NCBI RefSeq assembly: GCF_020216065.1
Contig: NZ_JAIWNA010000006.1
Span: 62,001-126,000, forward strand
Reading direction: 5' to 3'
Length of the DNA stretch: 64,000 nt
Source: Nocardia rosealba
GTDB taxonomy: Bacteria > Actinomycetota > Actinomycetes > Mycobacteriales > Mycobacteriaceae
Shown: positions 54,340 through 61,232 of the stretch, in pieces
Position numbering within the stretch: position 1 is the stretch's first letter
How the letters are laid out: each line of letters starts with the position of its first letter
Program-made: the position numbers and the translations under genes
Notes under the pieces: generated by a model
What the model was told of the DNA's origin: nothing
The model's input: the letters and a program-made list of their open reading frames with translations, nothing else
Database searches by the model: none

Positions 54340-54864
54340 CTAGATGTCGAGGTCTTCGATGCGCGGGTGCGCGGTGACTTCTTCGACCTTGCGGTACAGG
54401 TTGTCGGGGATGCGGTCCTTCAGGTCTTTCAGATCGTCGAGGATCTCGTACTCGTAGTCGCCCCAGTCGGTGGCCTGCTCGCCGATGCCGAGCAGGCGCC
54501 GCCAGTTCTTCCAGTCCTTCAGATCGCCGAGGTCGTCGGACGGGTAGTCCTTCCACTTCGCGGTATGGGTGGCGAGCACGAACTTGCCCTTGCGGCTGCG
54601 ATACACCTGCTGATGCAGCGTTCGCTTGTCGGTCATATCGCGCCATTCGCCCAGCAGAACGCCCTGGAAGCGCACCTGCCGCACGCCGTCGCGACCGACC
54701 CGGAGCACGACCTCGTCGAACCCGGCCGCGCGACCCTCCTCCGACTCGATGAGCTTGCGCAGTGCGCTGACCACCGTGCTGGAGAGGTTGCCGCCGACGA
54801 GCTCCTGTGCCCGCTGGAACACCGGCAGATCGTCGTCGGATACGTAGATCGTCTTGTTGGGCAT
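54340..54864 (-). CDS. EXLDI family protein with N-terminal ribbon-helix-helix-like domain
   Basis: A 174-residue protein with the C-terminal EXLDI hallmark (IEDLDI at 169-174). The first about 45 residues (KTIYVSDDDLPVFQRAQEL, then STVVSALRKLIESEE) match a ribbon-helix-helix DNA-binding layout: one beta strand plus two helices. EXLDI proteins are commonly found beside DrrAB-like transporters, as here. The ATG at 54864 sits just below a perfect palindrome, making autoregulation and control of the divergent biosynthetic operon likely. An Asp/Lys/Trp-rich middle (DLGDLKDWKNWRR) is of unknown role. Confidence 0.8.
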   Translation of the reverse strand: MPNKTIYVSDDDLPVFQRAQELVGGNLSSTVVSALRKLIESEEGRAAGFDEVVLRVGRDGVRQVRFQGVLLGEWRDMTDKRTLHQQVYRSRKGKFVLATHTAKWKDYPSDDLGDLKDWKNWRRLLGIGEQATDWGDYEYEILDDLKDLKDRIPDNLYRKVEEVTAHPRIEDLDI

Positions 54865-54872
54865 GAACTCAA

Positions 54873-54888
54873 TATACATAGATGTATA
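54873..54888. promoter_or_regulatory. Perfect TATACAT-AG-ATGTATA dyad, candidate EXLDI operator
   Basis: Seven-base perfect arms (54873-54879 and 54882-54888) separated by AG, nine bases before the EXLDI start and within the 141-base divergent region shared with the biosynthetic operon. It is strikingly AT-rich for this genome and so also fits a promoter -10 region. Likely bound by the RHH domain; unproven. Confidence 0.6.
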
Positions 54889-55005
54889 CGTACACACAAG
54901 GGTTGGTATTCGCCCACCCTCTGAACTCGGCGTCGGCGTGCCACGTAATCCCAGGTGACAGCAGTGATCACCGCTGTGGATCTTCGTGGCGGAGAAGGAG
55001 TGCCG

Positions 55006-56715
55006 ATGCCGGACCGTGTGGTGGACTACCTGGTGCGGGCGGTGGCCGACCGGGGCATCGGCCAGATCTTCGGCGTCGACGGCGCCAATATCGAAGACCT
55101 CTACGACGCGATCTTCGACGCGGGCGGCCACCCGGCCGGAATCATCGCCAAACACGAGTTCTCGGCGGCGACCATGGCCGACGGGTACGCGCGCAGCACC
55201 GGTGGACTCGGAGTCGTCGCCGCGACCTCTGGCGGCGGGGCGGTGAATCTTGTCGCGGGGCTGGCCGAGTCATTTGCATCGCGGGTGCCGGTACTCGCGC
55301 TGGTCGGTCAGCCGCCGACAAGCCTGGAAGGTCGCGGCGCGTTCCAGGATTCCAGTGGGCTGGCCGAATCTCTCGATGCGGCAGCATTGTTCGCGACCGT
55401 GAGCCGATACTGCGCGCGGGTCACCGAACCGGCGCAGGTGCCTGGGCAACTCGTCGAGGCAATCGCGGCAGCCGAGTCCGGTGGGCCTGCGGTGTTGTTG
55501 CTACCCAAGGATATTCAGCAGCAGATGATGCCGGATCTGATCGCGGCACACAGCAATGGTCAACGGCCCGCGACGGTCGGCCGGGCAGTCACGGTACCGA
55601 CCACCTCGGCCATCCACCAGCACAGCGCCCTTGCCGAGGTCGCCACTCAGCTCGCCGCCGCCCGCAGGTTGGGAAAGGTCGTGGTCATCGCGGGCGATCA
55701 GGTCGCCCGCGACAATGCCCGCATCGAACTCGCGGAACTGGTCGAGGCACTCGATGCCTCGATCGGTGTGGCACCGGACGCGAAGGACGTGTATTCCAAC
55801 ACCGGCCCCGGCTTCTGCGGCGTCGCGGGCAGCATGGGTCACGCCGACCTGCTCGATGCGCTGGAAACGGCGAGCGCCTGCCTGCTGGTCGGCACCCGCC
55901 TGCCGGTGACCACCCGTGCGGGCCTCGACGCCGCTCTCGCCGCGTTACCCCTGCTCAGCGTGGGCGCGCTCGCGCCCCATTTTCCCGCCACGCACGCCAC
56001 CAGCACCGACCTCGCCACCGCGCTGACCGTCCTTCGTCCCGAGCGACACCACCCCGTGGTCGGCCACGACTCAGCCGTAACCACACGCACCGAACCGCAC
56101 AACACCGACCTCACCCTCATGTCCGTTCCGGCCGCCGACGGCCCCGGCCTGCGCTACCGCGCAGTCGTGGAGGCGATTCAGCGCGAATTACCCGAGGGCG
56201 CCGACCTTTTCGTCGATGCAGGTAACACCGGCGCCTCGGTGGTGCATTACCTACGGGTGCCCGAGGGTGGACGATTCGTCGTCGCGCTCGGCATGGGTGG
56301 CATGGGTTACGCGTTCGGCGCCGGAATCGGTTCGGCGTTCGCCCGCGGTGCCGCCCACCGCACCGTCGTGATCGCCGGCGACGGGTCGTTCTTCATGCAC
56401 GGCATGGAGATCCACACCGCCGTCGAATACGACCTGCCGATCACCTTCGTGGTGTTCAACAACAACGCGCACGCCATGTGCGTCACCCGTGAGCAGATCT
56501 ATTACCGAGATCGCTACAGCTTCAACCGTTTCCGCACCACACGTCTCGGGGCGGGCATCGCCGCCATGTTCCCCGGACTACCCGCCCACACCGTCGACGA
56601 ACCCACCGAACTCGACGCGACCCTGCGCCGTTGCCTGACCACCGACGGTCCGTCGTTCGTCGAAATCCGCTGCGACCCCGACGAAATCCCGCCGTTCCTG
56701 CCCTTCCTTTCCTGA
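55006..56715 (+). CDS. Thiamine-diphosphate-dependent enzyme (acetolactate synthase-like)
   Basis: A 569-residue ThDP enzyme with the three-domain AHAS/benzoylformate-decarboxylase layout. The activating Glu51 lies in AKHEFSAATMADGYA, and the ThDP/metal motif runs from GDG (458-460) to NNN (485-487). No regulatory subunit is encoded nearby, which argues against branched-chain amino acid synthesis. Likely chemistry is decarboxylation of a 2-oxo acid with carboligation to an aldehyde or acyl group. ATG 55006 has GGAGAAGGAG upstream (GTG 55000 is an alternative). First gene of a five-gene operon divergent from the EXLDI gene. Confidence 0.87.
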   Translation: MPDRVVDYLVRAVADRGIGQIFGVDGANIEDLYDAIFDAGGHPAGIIAKHEFSAATMADGYARSTGGLGVVAATSGGGAVNLVAGLAESFASRVPVLALVGQPPTSLEGRGAFQDSSGLAESLDAAALFATVSRYCARVTEPAQVPGQLVEAIAAAESGGPAVLLLPKDIQQQMMPDLIAAHSNGQRPATVGRAVTVPTTSAIHQHSALAEVATQLAAARRLGKVVVIAGDQVARDNARIELAELVEALDASIGVAPDAKDVYSNTGPGFCGVAGSMGHADLLDALETASACLLVGTRLPVTTRAGLDAALAALPLLSVGALAPHFPATHATSTDLATALTVLRPERHHPVVGHDSAVTTRTEPHNTDLTLMSVPAADGPGLRYRAVVEAIQRELPEGADLFVDAGNTGASVVHYLRVPEGGRFVVALGMGGMGYAFGAGIGSAFARGAAHRTVVIAGDGSFFMHGMEIHTAVEYDLPITFVVFNNNAHAMCVTREQIYYRDRYSFNRFRTTRLGAGIAAMFPGLPAHTVDEPTELDATLRRCLTTDGPSFVEIRCDPDEIPPFLPFLS

Positions 56716-56732
56716 CCGACGAGGAGAACACC

Positions 56733-57392
56733 GTGACAACAAGTGCCCTGCCCGCACTCAGCGACATTCCCGACCGGATGGTGCCCGGCGTACTGCGCAT
56801 CGAGAACTCGGATCGGGAGGCGACGACCCCGATCATCATGGACATGCTGCGTTCGGTGTACCCGCACGACCAGATCTTCGGTGACTACTGCCCGGTCCAG
56901 ACCTATATCGACGCACCGCCACGCGAGGTCTTCGAGTACCTCGCCGACACCCGCTCGCTCGAGGAATGGACCTACAGCCTGCGTGGATTCACCGAAACAG
57001 ACGAACCGGGGCTGTGGCTTTCCTACGACCGGCTCGGTGACGAGACGAAGTGTTTCACCCGCACCGTCGCCCACGCCGACGCGATGACCGTCGATTACCA
57101 CTGCGCGTGGGACCAGTCCGAACACCTGTGGATGATCTACCTGATGCGGGTGGTCGACGCGAAACTGGTGTTCGACAAGCCCGGTTCGGTGGTGCTGTGG
57201 GTGAACTGCAAGCACCCCTTCTACGACGAGAACGGTTATCCGGAGACCGCGCCGCCGAAGCGGCCGGTGTGGGTCGGCGATTTCTGGGAGATGTTCTCCG
57301 CCGGTCATCAGCTGGAGCTGGACAACCTCAAGGCCATTTGTGAATACCGCGCGGCCAACGGGCTGCCGATCAAGCCGGAGTGGATGCAGTGA
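56733..57392 (+). CDS. SRPBCC (START/polyketide-cyclase-like) protein
   Basis: A 219-residue protein with a helix-grip SRPBCC fold beginning at YCPVQTYIDAPPREVFEYLA (about 55) and running through WVNCKHPFYDENG. Such folds bind hydrophobic ligands and serve as cyclases, aromatases or hydroxylase partners. The N-terminal about 50 residues are an extra helical segment. GTG 56733 has GAGGAGA upstream, 17 bases after the ThDP enzyme gene. The stop overlaps the KAS-III-like start. Probably shapes or carries the small-molecule intermediate. Confidence 0.75.
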   Translation: MTTSALPALSDIPDRMVPGVLRIENSDREATTPIIMDMLRSVYPHDQIFGDYCPVQTYIDAPPREVFEYLADTRSLEEWTYSLRGFTETDEPGLWLSYDRLGDETKCFTRTVAHADAMTVDYHCAWDQSEHLWMIYLMRVVDAKLVFDKPGSVVLWVNCKHPFYDENGYPETAPPKRPVWVGDFWEMFSAGHQLELDNLKAICEYRAANGLPIKPEWMQ

Positions 57393-58408
57393 GTATGCCG
57401 TCAGTGAGTCTGGTCGATGTCGCGAGTTACCTGCCCGGTGACCCGGTGCCGACCGAATACTTCACCCAGTTCTCCCGCTCGGAGCGGATGGCCAAGAACG
57501 TGATGTTCCGTTCGCCAACCGGCCGCCACCATGTTGGGCGCGACGAAACCGCCGTCGACATGGCCGAACGCGCCTTCGACGTGCTGCGCGAACGCCACGG
57601 CGCCGACCTCGCCGCCGAGATCGACATCATCATCACCCACACCCAGCTGCCCGACAATCCGGTGCTCGGCGCCGCACCCGAGCTGGCCCGCAGGCTCGGT
57701 GCGCGCCCCACCCAGGTGCTCGACGTGCACAACAGCGGCTGCGCGGCCTTCGTGCACATGATGGCGATGGCGCGGATGATGATGGCGACCAGCGACGCGA
57801 AGACCGCGCTGATCGTCGCGGCCCAGAATTGCGCGGGCCCGGTGTTCACCCAGCCCGATATCCGCAAACTCGCCCAGGCGCCGGTGCCCGGCGACGGTTG
57901 CGGAATCGGCCTGCTGCGCAAGGACGATTCGGCGCCGATTCTGGATATCGAATGCCGCACCTACCCCGAATTCGCCGGCGACATGGACTTCACCACCAAC
58001 GGCACCCGCAAGTACTGGGAACCGGGCGAGGGCCAGGGGTGCGTGAGTTTCTCCGAATCGAAGATCACCAAGGTGTTCGCGCGCGGCAACCGGCTCGTCC
58101 CGGAAGTGGCGCTCGCGGTGTGTGATCGGATCGGGGTGAAGAGCCGCGATATCGATACCTTTGTCACCAATCAGCCCAATCGGCTGTTCCTGCGCAATTG
58201 GCACGACGCGCTGGAATTGCCCGCCGAACGCCACCCGGACACCTTCGACCGGTGCGGCAACCTTTTCGCCGCGGGCATTCCCGTGACGCTCGATGTGGAG
58301 AACCAGGCCGGACGATTGCGCAACGGTTCGGTTGTTCTGCTGTCGGCGTTCGCGCACGCGGGTGACTTCGCCGGTGCCGCGGCGGTGCGCTGGGGAGCGG
58401 CGCGATGA
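57389..58408 (+). CDS. KAS-III/FabH-like thiolase-fold enzyme with atypical active site
   Basis: A 339-residue thiolase-superfamily protein. The nucleophile Cys118 (HNSGCAAFVHMM) is kept, but the position of the FabH His reads VTNQPNRLF with Asn261, and the third residue is Asn291 (RCGNLFAAGIP). A Cys-Asn-Asn centre argues against ordinary decarboxylative fatty-acid priming and for acyl transfer or an unusual condensation. GTG 57389 overlaps the SRPBCC stop (ATG 57395 alternative) and the end overlaps the aminotransferase start, both signs of translational coupling. Confidence 0.83.
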   Translation: MSMPSVSLVDVASYLPGDPVPTEYFTQFSRSERMAKNVMFRSPTGRHHVGRDETAVDMAERAFDVLRERHGADLAAEIDIIITHTQLPDNPVLGAAPELARRLGARPTQVLDVHNSGCAAFVHMMAMARMMMATSDAKTALIVAAQNCAGPVFTQPDIRKLAQAPVPGDGCGIGLLRKDDSAPILDIECRTYPEFAGDMDFTTNGTRKYWEPGEGQGCVSFSESKITKVFARGNRLVPEVALAVCDRIGVKSRDIDTFVTNQPNRLFLRNWHDALELPAERHPDTFDRCGNLFAAGIPVTLDVENQAGRLRNGSVVLLSAFAHAGDFAGAAAVRWGAAR

Positions 58409-59454
58409 GTGTGCGGTTGGTCGAGCCGACCATCCCGTCGCAGCGGTTCGGCAGCGAACCGGTACCGACCACGTTCGACCTCGGACTCAGCGAGAATCCC
58501 TTTCCGCCTTTGCCTTCTGTTCTCGCGGCGGTGAAAGAGACGCTCACCCAGGCCAATCGGTACCCCGAGTTTCTGCCGCAGGAACTGCCCCGGATCATCG
58601 CCACGCATCTCGGTGTCTCCTCCGCCGACGTGGTGGTCGGTGCCGGGGCCACCGGGGTCGCGATGCAGGTGATGCGTGCCCTGGGTGGCGGTGAACTCGT
58701 CACTGGCACACCGACATTCGACGGGTATCCGATCATGGCGGAGATGGCCGGGATGGCGGTCGTCCCGGTGCCGCTCGATCTCTCCGGAAACCAGGATCTC
58801 ACCGCCATGCGGCGGGCGGTGAACCGGCGGACGGCGCTCGTCGTGCTGTGCAGGCCGCACAATCCGACCGGGACGGTGCTCGACGCGGGCGCCGTTCGCA
58901 AGTTCGTCGCGGCGGTGCCACAGCGGGTGCCGGTGTTGCTCGACGAGGCCTACGTCGAATTCCTCGCGGCGGGCGATCGGCTCGATCTGCGTGCTCTGCT
59001 GACCCGGCATCCGAACGTGCTCGTTCTTCGCACGTTCTCCAAGGCGTACGGGCTGGCGGGGCTGCGTATCGGCTACTGCGTCGGGCGCGGTGCGCTCATC
59101 GAGCGGGTCCGAGCGCAGCAGTTGCCGTTCGGGGTCACCACCGCCTCGGTCGCCGCCGTGCGGGCCGCCTACGCGGCAGGCGAGGAACTGCGTGAGCGGG
59201 TGGAGCACATCAATCGTGAACGCGATGTGTTGCGCTTGTCGTTGCGGGCATGCGGTTTCGACATTCCGCAAAGTCAGGCGAACTTCCTGTACCTGCCGGG
59301 CCCCGGCGTGGCGACGGCGCTGCGCCGGGCCGGGATCAAAGCCAAGGCCTATCCCGACGGCAGCGCCCGCATCGCGGTAGGCGATCCGGCGGCGGGACGC
59401 GCCGTGCACGCTGCCCTCGCCTGGCTGCGTGGAGGTGGTTTCATGACGACATGA
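58405..59454 (+). CDS. PLP-dependent class I/II aminotransferase, HisC-like
   Basis: A 349-residue fold-type I PLP enzyme. The Schiff-base Lys213 is in TFSKAYGLAGLRIGY, PLP-ring Asp180 in LLDEAYVEF and Asn153 in RPHNPTG. The shape follows HisC and the CobD decarboxylase, so amine introduction or amino acid decarboxylation are both possible. With no his genes nearby it probably serves the operon. The start overlaps the KAS gene stop (ATGA) and the end overlaps the cupin start (ATGA). Confidence 0.88.
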   Translation: MSVRLVEPTIPSQRFGSEPVPTTFDLGLSENPFPPLPSVLAAVKETLTQANRYPEFLPQELPRIIATHLGVSSADVVVGAGATGVAMQVMRALGGGELVTGTPTFDGYPIMAEMAGMAVVPVPLDLSGNQDLTAMRRAVNRRTALVVLCRPHNPTGTVLDAGAVRKFVAAVPQRVPVLLDEAYVEFLAAGDRLDLRALLTRHPNVLVLRTFSKAYGLAGLRIGYCVGRGALIERVRAQQLPFGVTTASVAAVRAAYAAGEELRERVEHINRERDVLRLSLRACGFDIPQSQANFLYLPGPGVATALRRAGIKAKAYPDGSARIAVGDPAAGRAVHAALAWLRGGGFMTT

Positions 59455-59834
59455 TCCGCAGGTGCACCCGAGAGTTCGTCGCCAACCCGGCTCCGGCGGT
59501 CGGCACCGCCAGCCGTACGCTGCTGCGCCTGCGGCTGGCGGGCCGCGACATCGTCGTCCGCCGCACCCGTATCGTTCCCGGCGGCACCAGCGGCTGGCAT
59601 TTCCACGACGGAACACTGTTCGTGCTGGTCACCCGTGGTGTGCTCGATCATCCCTACCTTGCTCGCGGCCCCGCCGAATATCGCCGGTTCCGGCTGTTCC
59701 GGGAGCCGTGCGGGCCGGACAACGCCCACGTCGCCCGCAACAACGGGACCACCGAGGTCCGCATCCTCGTGCTCTACGTGAACCCGGCGGGTGCGCCGCT
59801 GTCGCGCCAGGTGCCTCCCCCACCCAACGGCTGA
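59451..59834 (+). CDS. Small cupin-fold protein
   Basis: A 127-residue single cupin. Motif 1 is recognisable as GGTSGWHFHDGTLFVLVTRG with both His ligands, but the usual Glu is not where expected. Motif 2 has PCGPDNAHVARNNG with a third His. Roles range from isomerase or dioxygenase to sugar or ligand binding. The start overlaps the aminotransferase stop (ATGA). It is the last gene of the operon and faces the Ser/Gly/Cys-tailed membrane gene. Confidence 0.75.
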   Translation: MIRRCTREFVANPAPAVGTASRTLLRLRLAGRDIVVRRTRIVPGGTSGWHFHDGTLFVLVTRGVLDHPYLARGPAEYRRFRLFREPCGPDNAHVARNNGTTEVRILVLYVNPAGAPLSRQVPPPPNG

Positions 59835-59836
59835 CA

Positions 59837-60190
59837 TCAGCAGCCGCCGCCTCCACCGCAACTGCTGCCGCCACCCCCGCCACAGCTGCTGGACGAACTC
59901 GAACCGGAGTCACAGCTGCTGCTCGACGAACCGCCGTCCGACCAGCCGCTGGACGAGCCACCCGAATAGCCGCCGTTGTAGGTCCAGTCGCTACCACTGG
60001 ACCAGCGGTCGTTCCGGTTCCGGCGCTGACGCGGGCCCGGCCGGTACTGCGGAGACTGCCGAGATCCCGAACCGAGTGCCGCCTGCAAGATCGCGGCGAG
60101 AATGGCCAGCGGAACGAATACCACCATCGCCACAACCAGTACAGCGACGCCAACACTGAGAACCGTGCCGACGAGATCGACAAAACTCAT
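59837..60190 (-). CDS. Small membrane protein with Ser/Gly/Cys-rich tail
   Basis: A 117-residue protein: one long hydrophobic segment (about 5-42), a basic linker (RPGPRQRRNRNDRW) and a tail of Gly, Ser and Cys (CGGGGGSSCGGGGGC at the end). Strong RBS AGGAGGAG directly upstream of ATG 60190. It faces the cupin gene, three bases away. The tail carries four or five cysteines and could bind metal or form disulfides, but no function is known to me. Confidence 0.7.
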   Translation of the reverse strand: MSFVDLVGTVLSVGVAVLVVAMVVFVPLAILAAILQAALGSGSRQSPQYRPGPRQRRNRNDRWSSGSDWTYNGGYSGGSSSGWSDGGSSSSSCDSGSSSSSSCGGGGGSSCGGGGGC

Positions 60191-60281
60191 GGCTCCTCCT
60201 GATTCGGGATCTGCCTCTCGATCCCGAATCTAGGTGCGCCACCTTGCGATTCACTTACTGCGAACTAGCAGCGCCACCCGG

Positions 60282-60596
60282 TCAGCTGCCGCCTCCGCAG
60301 CCACCACCCCCGCCGCAGCCGCCACCACCGCCACCGCCATCTCCGGAGTGACCACCACCGCCACCGCCCCAGTCGAAGAACCCCGCCGCCGACCAACCGC
60401 CACCAGTGGCACCCGCCGCGCCGGCACGACGAGCCTGCGGCTTCGTCAACAGGACCCGCTCACGCCTGCTCTGCACGATGCCGACGACGAACAGCACCCC
60501 CGCGAGCACGAACAAGGCGATGCCGAGCCAAGGAATGAAGCTGACGGCGACCACGCCACCGAACGCTACGAGAACCACCACTCCGAAAATCATCAT
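60282..60596 (-). CDS. Small membrane protein with Gly/Cys-rich tail
   Basis: A 104-residue protein with two TM helices (about 2-40) and a short basic loop (QSRRERVLLTKPQARR), then a Gly-rich tail ending CGGGGGCGGGS. It is similar in design to the 59837-60190 gene and the next one. A purine-rich GGGGGG precedes the ATG at 60596 (or 60593). No family name is recognised; probable TIGR04222-like actinobacterial tail type, low certainty. Confidence 0.65.
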   Translation of the reverse strand: MMIFGVVVLVAFGGVVAVSFIPWLGIALFVLAGVLFVVGIVQSRRERVLLTKPQARRAGAAGATGGGWSAAGFFDWGGGGGGHSGDGGGGGGGCGGGGGCGGGS

Positions 60597-60655
60597 GAAC
60601 CCCCCGGTAAGTACCTACTTCCGTTGTACCGGAAGGGCGGCGGCGGGACCAGGAA

Positions 60656-61063
60656 TCAGTTGGCGGGGGCGCAGGTGTCGCGTAGGGAGCAGCTGCCGCA
60701 GGAGGAGCCGCAGCCGCCGGCCGGGGCGGGGGGCATGAGGGGTTCTACGGTGCGGGCGGCGGCGTTCGCGCCTGCGCCGAGGGTGAAGATGGCGATCACG
60801 GCGACGGCGGCGGCTACGCCGAGGGCGGCGAAACCGCCCGCGACCAGGACCACGAGGCCGCCGGCGAACAGCAGGGCGCCCGCGCCGACGGAGGTGGGGG
60901 CGGCGATGCGGTTGGCGATGCGGAAGTTGTCGTCGCTGTGCAGGGCCGCCTCGGTGGTGACACCGAGGAAACGATTGCGGGGCAACTTGCCGAGCAGTCC
61001 GAGCACACCGGTCGCGATGGCGACCGCGGCCAGCGCGAACAGCAGGAGAGCGACGACGACCAT
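60656..61063 (-). CDS. SdpI/YhfL-like membrane protein with Cys-rich C-terminus
   Basis: A 135-residue protein with about three TM helices. The loop GKLPRNRFLGVTTEAAL (about 25-41) is the SdpI-family signature, seen in immunity-type and other small membrane proteins. The C-terminus, GGCGSSCGSCSLRDTC, contains four cysteines. It is convergent with nothing and divergent from leuS over 169 bases. A recalled equivalent near leuS in mycobacteria is Rv0039c, so this one may be conserved backbone rather than island. Confidence 0.75.
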   Translation of the reverse strand: MVVVALLLFALAAVAIATGVLGLLGKLPRNRFLGVTTEAALHSDDNFRIANRIAAPTSVGAGALLFAGGLVVLVAGGFAALGVAAAVAVIAIFTLGAGANAAARTVEPLMPPAPAGGCGSSCGSCSLRDTCAPAN

Positions 61064-61232
61064 TCATGCAGGCTAGCGCACCCTTGTCGAGTACCGATCC
61101 GGTGCTCCCCACCGAGGTGACCCGCCGCACAGCGCGCCCCGCTATACGGCCCTTCGGAAATGAACTGGCCGCAACGTTCTACCCTGTTAGACGATGTTTA
61201 CCCCTGATCGGCGAGAACAAGAAGGCGGGACC

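Noticed and set aside
52500-59834. The island as a classical PKS or NRPS cluster
   Set aside because: No ketosynthase-AT modules, carrier proteins or adenylation domains are present; only stand-alone enzymes.
59837-60596. Gly/Cys/Ser tails as microcin B17-like precursor peptides
   Set aside because: No YcaO cyclodehydratase or dehydrogenase gene is present, and the tails are attached to TM helices rather than leader peptides.
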